From positions 1 through 42,440 of the forward strand of contig CAZBYL010000017.1 of the NCBI GenBank assembly GCA_964496275.1: a stretch of 42,440 nucleotides of DNA. The letters run 5' to 3'. This document shows positions 17,508 to 25,045 of the stretch, piece after piece. This DNA comes from CAZBYL01 sp964496275. GTDB lineage: Bacteria > Synergistota > Synergistia > Synergistales > Synergistaceae. Below the pieces are notes generated by a model, which worked only from the letters and a program-made list of their open reading frames with translations, did no database searches and was not told the DNA's origin. A program made the position numbers and the translations under genes. Positions within the stretch are counted from its first letter, which is position 1. Each line of letters starts with the position of its first letter.

Positions 17508-18839
17508 ATGGATAGTATAGAAACAGGTACGGAACTTTTTTATTGGGTGATTTGGTGGGGCTGGTGGATAATACAGTTTATCCTCTACACGCTTCTTGGC
17601 TTTCTCATGGTGGACGGAATCTACCAGATAATCGTAAGCATAAGGGGATTCTGGAATCAGAAAGAGCTGCCCATTGCAAAGAGATACCGCAAGTTTGTCG
17701 TCCTTGTTCCCGCTCACAATGAGGCGCAGGTCATAGCGCCGCTTCTCGACAGCCTTGCAAACCAGAACTACCCAAAAAACTGCTACACTGTTTATGCCTC
17801 CTGCGATAACTGCTCCGACAACACGGCCGACATCGTTCGCGAACACGGAGCCGTTGCTTTGGAGCGTTTCGACAAAGAACACAACGGCAAGACGTGGAAC
17901 GTCCGCTGGGCTCTGACAAAACTTCCTTTGGAAGAGTCGGACGCCCTTGCCATGTTTGATGCGGACAACCTTGCCGACAAAAATTTCCTTTTCACAATGA
18001 ACAACTACATGGAGCTCCACCCCGAAGCGGAGGCCATACAGGGTGTGCTTGACGTAAAAAACCCTGACGACAACTGGCTCACACGCTCTTATGCCCTTGC
18101 ATATTGGTTCTCCAACAGATTTTGGCAGCTTGCCCGCGGACTCTGGGGTCTCTCTTGCACACTTGGCGGAACCGGGCTCGTTATCCGCGCCGCCACATTG
18201 GAGCGTATAGGCTGGAACTTGGAAAGCCTCACGGAGGACCTTGAAATGTCTACAAGGCTTATACTCTCCGGAAGCAAAGTTCACTGGAACAATGACGCAA
18301 TAATATATGACGAAAAACCGCAGGACATCAAAATATCCGTGCGTCAGCGTACACGCTGGATGCAGGGGCACTATTGGGTGTTCTTCAAATACGGAATGGA
18401 TTCGCTGAAATCCTTCTTTGTGACAAGAAAGCTGCAATACCTTGACCTCTTCCTCTATCTGCTTGCTCCGGCAAAATCATGCCTCGGAATAATAATCATG
18501 TTTGCCGGTATGGCATACACTCTCATCAACAACATGATTCTTTTCCCGACCATATCCGACAGCACTCCGCAGACAATGGTTGACTGGGGGCTGTTTTTCG
18601 GTATGCCGATATTCATGATAATAGCATTCTGCCTTATATGCGTTATCGTAGGTCCTTCCATGCACGAAAAGAAGTTTACACTCCGCTATGTCAAAGATAC
18701 ATTTGTGTACTTCTGGTTCGGTCTTACGTGGATACCCATACTCTTTAAAGCTGCCACACTAGCCAAGGACCAGAGCACATGGGTCAAGACGGAGCACACA
18801 AGAAGCATATCTATGGATCAGGTGGACAATAAGCGGTAG
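17508..18839 (+). CDS. Membrane glycosyltransferase, family GT2, processive type
   Basis: A 443-residue membrane GT2 enzyme. One hydrophobic segment near residues 12-45 precedes the cytosolic GT-A domain; three or four more lie after residue 300. Motifs run in the order expected for processive beta-glycosyltransferases: VPAHNEA, DADN, LTEDLEMS and QRTRW (the Q-x-x-R-W motif) in RQRTRWMQGHYW. Polymer synthesis on the cytosolic side with passage through the membrane is therefore plausible. GGGAGGAG stands before ATG 17508. A gap of about 100 bases separates it from the LtaS-like pair. Together they suggest a glycan made by this enzyme and decorated outside by the phosphoglycerol-transferase-like proteins. 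That link is inferred from gene order. Confidence 0.85.
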   Translation: MDSIETGTELFYWVIWWGWWIIQFILYTLLGFLMVDGIYQIIVSIRGFWNQKELPIAKRYRKFVVLVPAHNEAQVIAPLLDSLANQNYPKNCYTVYASCDNCSDNTADIVREHGAVALERFDKEHNGKTWNVRWALTKLPLEESDALAMFDADNLADKNFLFTMNNYMELHPEAEAIQGVLDVKNPDDNWLTRSYALAYWFSNRFWQLARGLWGLSCTLGGTGLVIRAATLERIGWNLESLTEDLEMSTRLILSGSKVHWNNDAIIYDEKPQDIKISVRQRTRWMQGHYWVFFKYGMDSLKSFFVTRKLQYLDLFLYLLAPAKSCLGIIIMFAGMAYTLINNMILFPTISDSTPQTMVDWGLFFGMPIFMIIAFCLICVIVGPSMHEKKFTLRYVKDTFVYFWFGLTWIPILFKAATLAKDQSTWVKTEHTRSISMDQVDNKR

Positions 18840-18857
18840 TCGGAAGGGGCGCTTCTC

Positions 18858-20144
18858 ATAAAAACTCAGTTTGAGCTGTTTGCTTCAAGGAGGTTTTTGC
18901 CTCTCTTCCTTACACAATTTTTCGGCGCGTTCAATGACAACCTGTTCAAGAACGCGCTTGTCATCTTAATAACCTTTCGCCTCGCCGAAGAAAACGGAAT
19001 GAACGCACAAATTCTCATAACGGTTGTTGCGGGGCTCTTCATACTTCCTTTCTTCCTCTTCTCCGCAACGGCGGGGCAGCTTGCGGACAAGTATGAAAAA
19101 TCATTCCTGATCAGGATAATAAAATTTGTGGAAATAGTTCTGATGGCTCTGACAGCCGCGGCATTTCACTTTATGAGCCTGTGGGGGCTGATTATTCTGC
19201 TCTTCTTTATGGGAGCTCAGTCCACCTTTTTCGGGCCGCTTAAATTCAGCATACTGCCTCAGCACCTGCGCAGCGACGAGCTTGTTGCCGGCAACGGCCT
19301 TGTCAGTGCCGGTACATACATTGCGATACTTACGGGAACTCTGTGCGGCGGGCTTCTCATTCTCCATGAGCATGGGCGCATTCTAATCTCGGTCGGTATC
19401 GTAGGTGTTGCCGTACTGGGCTACATCGCAAGCCGTTTCATACCCAAAGCGGAAGCGCCCGCCCCCGATATGAAAATAGACCGCAACATTCCCCGCGCCA
19501 CTTGGGGCATCATATCCTATGTCATGCCGCAAAAAACGGTCTTTCGAGCTATCCTCGGCATAAGCTGGTTTTGGTTTTTAGGTTCTGTCTTTCTCGCTCA
19601 GTTCCCCACATTCTCAAAAGACATTCTCGGCGGAAACGAGCAGGTCTCCACTCTTTTCCTTGTTGTATTCTCTGTGGGCGTAGGTTTCGGCTCTACTCTC
19701 TGCAACAGGCTGCTCAAAGGGCATATCTCGGGACGCCTTGTCCCCATTGCCTGCATCGGTATCTCTGCCGCAACTCTCGTACTCTACTTTTTCAGCCTTG
19801 CTGCCGATAAAAGCGGAACTCTCATAGGCGCAGCCGAGTTTATCTCTCATCCCGCATCATGGGGAGTTATGGGAGGGCTCTTCATGCTTGCGGCCTGCGG
19901 AGGAATATTCAGCGTACCAATGTATGCTATCATGCAGTCCTACAGCTCTGACGAACACAGAGCGAGAGTCGTCGCCTGCCTGAACGTCACGGACTCCTTC
20001 TGCATGGTCATGTCGGCGGTATTTGTCGCGGTTATGCTTCTTTTACGTATCTCCATAATCAATATATTCCTTATAATGGGAGTAATAAACCTGTTACTTA
20101 CTTCGTTTCTGAAAAGGATGGCTGGTGTGAACGATGAACATTGA
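18858..20144 (+). CDS. MFS transporter of the LplT / Aas lysophospholipid flippase type, probable non-standard start
   Basis: A major-facilitator protein with about 12 hydrophobic segments. The N terminus QFELFASRRFLPLF, then TQFFGAFNDNLFKNALV, is typical of the LplT/Aas-N-terminal flippases that bring lysophospholipids into the cytoplasm. The usual family N terminus includes the RRFLPLF stretch, yet the only ATG/GTG/TTG available is TTG 18897, after that stretch and three bases from AGGAGG. The frame is open back to the stop of the glycosyltransferase. ATA 18858 has GGAAGGGG eight bases upstream and keeps the conserved N terminus, so I place the start there with caution; CTG 18876 is another option. 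A flippase beside two phosphatidylglycerol-consuming enzymes suggests recycling of lipid by-products. Confidence 0.75.
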   Translation: MKTQFELFASRRFLPLFLTQFFGAFNDNLFKNALVILITFRLAEENGMNAQILITVVAGLFILPFFLFSATAGQLADKYEKSFLIRIIKFVEIVLMALTAAAFHFMSLWGLIILLFFMGAQSTFFGPLKFSILPQHLRSDELVAGNGLVSAGTYIAILTGTLCGGLLILHEHGRILISVGIVGVAVLGYIASRFIPKAEAPAPDMKIDRNIPRATWGIISYVMPQKTVFRAILGISWFWFLGSVFLAQFPTFSKDILGGNEQVSTLFLVVFSVGVGFGSTLCNRLLKGHISGRLVPIACIGISAATLVLYFFSLAADKSGTLIGAAEFISHPASWGVMGGLFMLAACGGIFSVPMYAIMQSYSSDEHRARVVACLNVTDSFCMVMSAVFVAVMLLLRISIINIFLIMGVINLLLTSFLKRMAGVNDEH

Positions 20145-20781
20145 TATAGTACTTAGGGAAAAAATCCTCGCGACCGGGCGTTCCATATTGGAAAAGAGGC
20201 TTGTGCAAGGCACGGGCGGAAATATAAGCGCAAGAACGGAAAGGGGATTTCTGATCACCCCGAGCGGTATAGAGTACCAAAACATAGCCCCAAGGGATCT
20301 TGTGGAGATGGATTTGGAAGGAAAAGTAATCGAGGGAACCTGTGTCCCCTCCGTTGAGCGTGAGATGCACAGACTCGTCATGGCCTCGCGCCCCGACGTA
20401 AACGCCGTCATACACACGCACTCAATCTATGCCACTTCCGTTGCGTCTGCCAGGATTCCGCTTGCCGCTCTGACGGATAATCAGGTTGCGATATTCGGCG
20501 GGGCGATACCGCTTGCAGAGTACGGGCCCATAGGCTCCCTGCGATTGGCTCAAAATGCGCTGAAAGCTCTGGGAAGCGGATGCGGTGTTCTGCTCTCAAA
20601 CCACGGTTCAATCTGCACCGGCAGCACTCTTGCGGAAGCTCTGCTTCGCTGCGAAATGCTTGAGGCATTTGCCAGAGTATATATACTGGCAAAAATAGCG
20701 GGCGGCGGAGTTCCTCTATCGGAGGAAGAAATATCCTACGAATCAAGCTTCATAAAAGAAAACTACGGACAGAGAAAATAA
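20134..20781 (+). CDS. Class II aldolase/adducin family protein (FucA/AraD-like)
   Basis: A 215-residue zinc-dependent class II aldolase-fold protein. The phosphate-binding GTGGNISAR lies near residue 27, the probable catalytic Glu is in SVEREMH, zinc histidines are in HTHS, and a third is in NHGS (about residue 154). Members cleave sugar phosphates such as fuculose 1-phosphate or epimerise ribulose 5-phosphate. The start overlaps the end of the MFS gene by 11 bases, so it is part of the same transcript. The substrate is not evident. With polymer-making genes upstream it could provide a sugar or glycolaldehyde/lactaldehyde-type intermediate, but this is weak. Confidence 0.85.
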   Translation: MNIDIVLREKILATGRSILEKRLVQGTGGNISARTERGFLITPSGIEYQNIAPRDLVEMDLEGKVIEGTCVPSVEREMHRLVMASRPDVNAVIHTHSIYATSVASARIPLAALTDNQVAIFGGAIPLAEYGPIGSLRLAQNALKALGSGCGVLLSNHGSICTGSTLAEALLRCEMLEAFARVYILAKIAGGGVPLSEEEISYESSFIKENYGQRK

Positions 20782-20806
20782 AAAAATCCGGAAGGAACGT
20801 CGTTAA

Positions 20807-21556
20807 TTGGAAAATATCAGAGACGATATCAAAAAAGCGTATACGGAAGCGGTTGAATCAGGAAACTCCACCTGCGACCCGCACATAACAAACATGACGG
20901 AGAAAAACTACGGAGAAACTCCGTCAGTACAAAGTTTCGGCTGCGGAGACCCCGTGCGCGCGGCTCTTCTGAAAGAGGGCGAGCGTGTCCTGGATTTGGG
21001 CAGCGGAGCGGGATTCGACCTCATACTTGCATCAAAAAAAGTGGGTCCGTCCGGTCATGTCTACGGGCTTGACATGACGGAAGCCATGATTGAAAAGGCA
21101 AGAAAGAATATCGCAAAACTGAACATAACAAATGTCACAGTGCTGCAAGGCTACATAGAGGAGATGCCGCTTCAAAACAACAGTGTTGATGTTCTGATAT
21201 CAAACTGCGTAATAAACCTCTCTCCGGAAAAAGAGCGTGTCTTTGCCGAAGCATACAGGGTTCTGGACGACGGGGGCAGATTCTGCGTATCAGACGTAGT
21301 GCTCATGAAAAAAGTACCGGAAAAGGTAAAAAGCAGCGCGGCGGCATGGTCGGGGTGAGTAGCCGGAGCTCTTCCGTCGGAAGAATACAAACGCAAGCTT
21401 GAAGAGGCAGGATTCAAAGAAGTATCCGTTACAATAACAAAGCCTCACGAAATAAACATAGAAGTTCTCAAAAGCAAAATCATGGACTTGACGGAGCAGG
21501 ACATAAAAGATATCGACGGAGTATCCTCAAGCGCTCTGATAACTGCTCTCAAGTAA
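20807..21556 (+). CDS. arsM: ArsM-type arsenite S-adenosylmethyltransferase, predicted selenoprotein (Sec184)
   Basis: A SAM-dependent methyltransferase of 249 residues if the in-frame TGA at 21356-21358 is read as selenocysteine; read as stop it gives 183 residues. SAM motif I is VLDLGSGAGFD. The family signature NCVINLSPEK is intact. ArsM enzymes bind As(III) with three conserved cysteines; here they map to C46 (FGCGDP), C134 (NCVINL) and position 184, in the family context G-C-V-A-G-A. The TGA is exactly that third Cys. After it the frame continues with family-like sequence (VAGALPSEEYKRKLEEAGF) to TAA 21554-21556. A six-pair hairpin starts 11 bases after the TGA. Start: TTG 20807, with GGAAGGA about eight bases upstream. 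Arsenite is the family substrate; another metalloid or thiol cannot be excluded. Confidence 0.82.
21370..21384 (+). other. Candidate bacterial SECIS element of the ArsM-type selenoprotein
   Basis: TCTTCC-GTC-GGAAGA forms a perfect six-pair hairpin with a three-base loop that begins with G. The loop starts 18 bases after the TGA at 21356-21358. Bacterial SECIS elements lie inside the coding region just after the UGA, with the apical loop about 16-37 bases downstream and a G at the first loop positions; this hairpin meets those rules. It would bind SelB. Confidence 0.7.
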
Positions 21557-21580
21557 GTTCTTACCTCAGAACGCAAAAAT

Positions 21581-21617
21581 AAAGCCCCCGTCCCTTTGCA
21601 GTGAACGGGGGCTTTTT
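21581..21617 (+). terminator. Intrinsic terminator ending the glgB-to-arsM gene run
   Basis: AAAGCCCCCGT pairs perfectly with ACGGGGGCTTT and runs into TTTTT. It lies 25 bases after the TAA at 21554-21556, which supports that codon, not the internal TGA, as the true gene end. The minus-strand A/T pattern could allow use in both directions. Confidence 0.9.
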
Positions 21618-21858
21618 GCGATCTCATGTTCAGTCCGTGTGCTGAAGCAGTAATATAATCTTGGACACACAGGGGGTGCTTTTGACTTTTGGGGTTTGAG
21701 CTAAGCGACTGTAGAAATGCAAGGTCAAGTGCACCCTCATCCGTCTGCGGAAGTCCGTCCGCAGCCACCTTCCGGGTGTAACAACCAGCCGATTCGCACA
21801 AATCAGAAAACCGCTGTTTTGGCTCTCTGGCCGCCCACTGCCCGCCAACGCTCCAAAC

Positions 21859-21891
21859 AATTGTTCAACCATTGTTCAACAATTGTTCAAC
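21859..21891. repeat. Three direct copies of ATTGTTCAAC at 11-base spacing
   Basis: ATTGTTCAAC occurs at 21860-21869, 21871-21880 and 21882-21891, so each copy is about one helical turn from the next. The flanks from 21618 to 21920 hold no gene that I recognise. The array lies downstream of the small secreted-protein gene on the minus strand. It could be an array of protein binding sites or a simple slipped repeat. Confidence 0.6.
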
Positions 21892-21923
21892 GCCCCTGCC
21901 ATCGTTTGCCCACTGTCCGCTTA

Positions 21924-22274
21924 TCAGTTTACTGTTATCTGTGTCTCTTTTGAACCCATGATATTGCAGGTCACTTGAATGCGCAGTTTTGTTCCGGGCT
22001 TCACGTCATTCAGCAGAACCGTGTCGGAAAACTGTTCCGGCGAGCCCTGTTTGCTGTACTGCTTCATCAAAATCTGCTTGTTGCCGTCAAACACCGTAAG
22101 CGAAAGAATGTAGTGCTTCGCCACATCGTTGACATTGTGTTCCGATGTCACAGTCAGCGCATGCTGTCCGCTGTCCCAAGATGCGGACACGCTCTTTGGC
22201 GGGTGTGCCCATGCTCCGCATGTGAAAATAAGAAGAATTGAGAGAGTCGCCGCCGCAGTGAGTAATTTTTTCAT
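21924..22274 (-). CDS. Small secreted protein of unknown function
   Basis: A 116-residue exported protein. A signal peptide (MKKLLTAAATLSILLIFTCGAWA) ends at an AWA-H cleavage site. The mature part is a predicted small beta-sandwich: HPPKSVSASWDSGQHALTV, later KHYILSLTVFDGNKQILMKQY, ending in TCNIMGSKETQITVN. Proteins of this pattern (AHPPK near the mature N terminus and C-N-x-x-G-S-K near the end) occur in anaerobes without an assigned role as far as I know. The exposed N-terminal His after cleavage, one Cys and position after a Cu+ ATPase and HMA protein allow a metal-binding role, unproven. Start ATG 22274 follows AAGGAG by eight bases. Confidence 0.7.
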   Translation of the reverse strand: MKKLLTAAATLSILLIFTCGAWAHPPKSVSASWDSGQHALTVTSEHNVNDVAKHYILSLTVFDGNKQILMKQYSKQGSPEQFSDTVLLNDVKPGTKLRIQVTCNIMGSKETQITVN

Positions 22275-22307
22275 AGTAACCACTCCTTGTCCTTTTTTGC
22301 CGCGATA

Positions 22308-22508
22308 TTAGATAATCTCCGCGTCATATCCGGCTTCGTCTATTATCTCCAAAATCTTTGATTTTTCAAGTTCGGTTTCTATTACAACCAGCTTCGACTC
22401 AAGGTCTAAAGATTTTACGGCGCTTTCCGCGTTTGCTACTGCGTCCCTTATTCTCTTCTCACAATGAGAACAGCTCATATCAGGTATTCTCAACTTAAGT
22501 TCCGGCAT
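22308..22508 (-). CDS. copZ: HMA-domain metallochaperone, CopZ-like
   Basis: A 66-residue stand-alone heavy-metal-associated domain. The metal-binding loop is DMSCSHC (M-x-C-x-x-C), followed by the ferredoxin-like beta-alpha-beta fold and the ending DEAGYDAEII. CopZ-type proteins hand Cu+ to P-type ATPases in the cytosol. The gene begins 17 bases after the ATPase gene, in the same direction, so the pair is almost certainly cotranscribed. ATG 22508 is preferred over the GTG three bases upstream because of GGAGGG at eight bases. Copper is the likely metal, from the partner ATPase. Confidence 0.85.
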   Translation of the reverse strand: MPELKLRIPDMSCSHCEKRIRDAVANAESAVKSLDLESKLVVIETELEKSKILEIIDEAGYDAEII

Positions 22509-22525
22509 CACAACAGCCCTCCCTA

Positions 22526-24691
22526 CTATTTATTGGCGGATCCCGCTATTCTGAGCGAGTTCAGAATCACCGTCAGCGAACTCGCCGCCATAGCCGTTTC
22601 TGCGGCTATGGGGTGGAGAAGCCCCGACATTGCAAGCGGTATCGCAATTACATTATATACGAAAGCTCCGAAAAGGTTCTGGCGGATTATCTTCCACGTC
22701 TTGTCGGAGATTCTTACGGCGGAAACTATTTTTGACAGGCCGCCGCTGAGGATTACTATGTCGGCGCTGTCTACCGCCAAATCCATGCCGCCTCCCATAG
22801 CCACTCCTACGTGAGCGCCTTTCAGCGCTGCGGCGTCGTTTATGCCGTCTCCCGCCATCAGAACTTTTTTGCCGCGGCTTTGAAGCTCCTGCACGATGGA
22901 AAGTTTATTTTCGGGCCGCACCTCCCAGCGCACTTTCTCTATTCCGGCTGCCTGAGCAATGCGCAAAGCCGCTCCCATTCTGTCTCCCGTAGCCATAATA
23001 GGTTCTATCCCCAAAGACTTTAAGTCGCTTACGGCGTTTACGGAATCCTCGCGTATGAGGTCTGTCAGGGCGAAAAATCCTACGGGAACATCATTTTTCC
23101 TTATTTCTACAATGCTCATGTCTTTGTCATACTTCTTATGCGACGAGATGGGGCGTCCTGCCGTCCATTTTACCCCGTTCCACACTCCGCTCACTCCCTC
23201 GCCGGCAGTCTCAGTTATGCTGTCAGGTTTGGAAATCGGAGTCACATCTCCCAAAGCGGTTATTACCGCTTGCGCGATGGGGTGTCCCGATGAGGATTCG
23301 AGAGCGTATACGTAAGGGCGCGCTTCTTCGGGAAGCTCCCAGTTAACTACGGAAGGCTCTCCCTTTGTTATTGTGCCCGTCTTATCAAGTATTGCGCAGT
23401 CTACCTCGCGCAGAGTTTGTATCGCTTCCGCGTTTCTTATAAGCAGTCCAATGCGGGAAGCCTCTCCTGTGCTAACAACAAGCGCAAGCGGTGTGGCGAG
23501 ACCCAGGGCGCAGGGGCAGGCAATAACAAGAGTTGCGACAAAGGCGTAAGCCGCCGCTCCCGCAGGCGACGAAAAATCGGACGGCCACGGAAGGTAAGAT
23601 GCCATCGGCGTGAAAAAGCGCGACAGTGTCGGAAACATAAAGTACCACGCAGCAGCGCTCACAGATGCCAGTAATATTACAGTAGGTACAAATTTCAGCG
23701 TTATCCTGTCAGCGAGTGCCTGTAAAGGGACTTTGCTCCCCTGAGCTTCACGCACAAGCTCCAGCATCTTGGAAAGGAAAGTGTCTTCTCCCACCTTGGT
23801 CGTCTTTATAGTGAGAGTGCTGTAGAGATTCATCGCTCCGCCGGTAACGGAGTCTCCTTCGTCCTTGACAATGGGTATCGATTCGCCTGTAAGCATTGAT
23901 TCGTCCACACCTGAAACGCCGCCCACCACAACGCCGTCAAGAGGAATACGCTCTCCCGGCTTTACCAAGATAAGCGTCTCCGGTTTTACCGCTTCGGTGG
24001 GAACCATCTGTGTTTCGTCTCCCGCGATAACGCGCGCTTCACGCGGCTGCAAATTCAGCAGAGCCTTAACCTGTTTTGCCGCCCTGTCTCTCAAGTGAGA
24101 TTCTATGTATCTGCCTGTAATGTGGAGCATAAGAATCATCACGCCTACAGTGCCGAAGGAAGGGATATTTACACCGGCAAGGTTCATGACGCAGGTGAGC
24201 CACGATGCGGCTGCGCTTATCGCTATAAGAGTGTCCATATTTGTGTGTGCGTGGGAAACCGCTATCCACGCGCCCTTCATTGTCTTGCGCCCGCCGTAGA
24301 AAATGGCGATGCCTCCGGCAATCAGCTCAAGATATCCGTACCAGTGAAAGTGTATGCCGAAAAACATGTGCAAAAACATCAAAAATGAAAGGGGTATGCC
24401 TATTGCCATAATAAATGCTAAATCTTTGAGGGCTTCACGAAATTTTATCTCGTCAAGGTCGGGCGGCGCGTCCTTGAGAATAGCGTACCCGCTCTTTCTG
24501 ACAGCATCCTCCAACATCTCAAACGACACACTTTCCTCTGCTGCGACAAATACGCTGTCGGTCGCAAGATTTACCGAAACGAAATTGACTCCGTCAATCT
24601 TAGAGAGAGCGCGCTCAACTATGCGTGAGCATGTCGCGCAAGTCATTCCCGTAACTCTGAAATTCATCTTATTCTCAGTATTTCCCATCAT
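22526..24691 (-). CDS. copA: Cu+-exporting P1B-type ATPase
   Basis: A 721-residue inner-membrane pump that exports Cu+ (or Ag+) with ATP. One N-terminal HMA domain carries GMTCATC. The P-type core shows TGES (actuator), ACPCALGLATP with the metal-binding CPC near residue 392, DKTGT with the phosphorylated Asp near residue 435, SSGHP (nucleotide site) and GDGIND. Later helices hold YN (FVYNVIAIPLA) and MAASS, the P1B-1 signature for Cu+. Of several ATG codons, 24691 has AAGGGG six bases upstream. It heads a minus-strand unit with the CopZ-like and secreted-protein genes. No copper regulator is seen nearby. Confidence 0.93.
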   Translation of the reverse strand: MMGNTENKMNFRVTGMTCATCSRIVERALSKIDGVNFVSVNLATDSVFVAAEESVSFEMLEDAVRKSGYAILKDAPPDLDEIKFREALKDLAFIMAIGIPLSFLMFLHMFFGIHFHWYGYLELIAGGIAIFYGGRKTMKGAWIAVSHAHTNMDTLIAISAAASWLTCVMNLAGVNIPSFGTVGVMILMLHITGRYIESHLRDRAAKQVKALLNLQPREARVIAGDETQMVPTEAVKPETLILVKPGERIPLDGVVVGGVSGVDESMLTGESIPIVKDEGDSVTGGAMNLYSTLTIKTTKVGEDTFLSKMLELVREAQGSKVPLQALADRITLKFVPTVILLASVSAAAWYFMFPTLSRFFTPMASYLPWPSDFSSPAGAAAYAFVATLVIACPCALGLATPLALVVSTGEASRIGLLIRNAEAIQTLREVDCAILDKTGTITKGEPSVVNWELPEEARPYVYALESSSGHPIAQAVITALGDVTPISKPDSITETAGEGVSGVWNGVKWTAGRPISSHKKYDKDMSIVEIRKNDVPVGFFALTDLIREDSVNAVSDLKSLGIEPIMATGDRMGAALRIAQAAGIEKVRWEVRPENKLSIVQELQSRGKKVLMAGDGINDAAALKGAHVGVAMGGGMDLAVDSADIVILSGGLSKIVSAVRISDKTWKIIRQNLFGAFVYNVIAIPLAMSGLLHPIAAETAMAASSLTVILNSLRIAGSANK

Positions 24692-24727
24692 ATATTGCCC
24701 CTTAGCGGATATTTTCAATTTTCGGGC

Positions 24728-24755
24728 TTGCCAGTTTTAAAAACACATGTATAAT
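24728..24755 (+). promoter_or_regulatory. Probable promoter of tRNA-Ser
   Basis: TTGCCA at 24728-24733 and a consensus TATAAT at 24750-24755 are 16 bases apart, ending 14 bases before the first tRNA base. It overlaps the leader of the divergent copA gene. Confidence 0.7.
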
Positions 24756-24769
24756 ACTTTACGTTGGTT

Positions 24770-24857
24770 GGAGAGTTGTCCGAGTGGTCGATGGTGACTG
24801 ACTTGAAATCAGTTGGGTGTCACAGCCCCGGGGGTTCGAATCCTCCACTCTCCGCCA
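24770..24857 (+). tRNA. tRNA-Ser (anticodon UGA), CCA encoded
   Basis: An 88-base class II tRNA. The acceptor stem GGAGAGT pairs with ACTCTCC and the discriminator G is followed by a genomic CCA. The anticodon arm ACTGA-CTTGAAA-TCAGT gives anticodon TGA, reading UCA-type serine codons. A long variable arm and the T-arm GGGGTTCGAATCC are present. It is a serine tRNA and not a selenocysteine tRNA: the acceptor stem has the normal seven pairs. Confidence 0.95.
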
Positions 24858-24872
24858 TTTAACTTGACCCCG

Positions 24873-24901
24873 AGCGGTTCCGTTTGACGGAGCCGCTTTC
24901 T
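24873..24901 (+). terminator. Terminator after tRNA-Ser
   Basis: AGCGGTTCCGT pairs with ACGGAGCCGCT (11 pairs, one T-G) around a three-base loop, followed by TTTCTTTAT. It separates the tRNA from the thioredoxin/DUF3798 unit. Confidence 0.8.
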
Positions 24902-25045
24902 TTATGCCTATAATATGCAGAAATGCCTTTGTAATACAGGTTTTTTTACTGACGGCCGCTATGCGTAAAGACGCGCAAAAGCGGCAATTTCAGCCTTTTG
25001 CCGACTTTATTTATGTTATAAACTTTACGCATTGGAGGTGGAAGA

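Noticed and set aside
17481..18437. Open frame of 318 codons on the minus strand opposite the GT2 gene
   Set aside because: The plus strand has all GT2 motifs including D-A-D and Q-x-x-R-W; the antisense frame is compositionally odd and has no known motif.
20807..21358. Methyltransferase as a 183-residue truncated pseudogene
   Set aside because: The frame remains intact and family-like for 65 further codons to a TAA before a terminator, the TGA is at a functional Cys, and a SECIS-like hairpin follows, so selenocysteine explains it better.
21859..21891. Possible CRISPR array
   Set aside because: The repeated unit is ten bases with one-base spacers and three copies; CRISPR repeats are longer with unique spacers, and no cas gene is present.
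24770..24857. tRNA considered as selenocysteine tRNA because the anticodon TGA resembles UGA decoding
   Set aside because: Anticodon UGA reads serine UCA; tRNA-Sec has anticodon UCA and an extended acceptor arm of eight pairs. This one is an ordinary class II serine tRNA.
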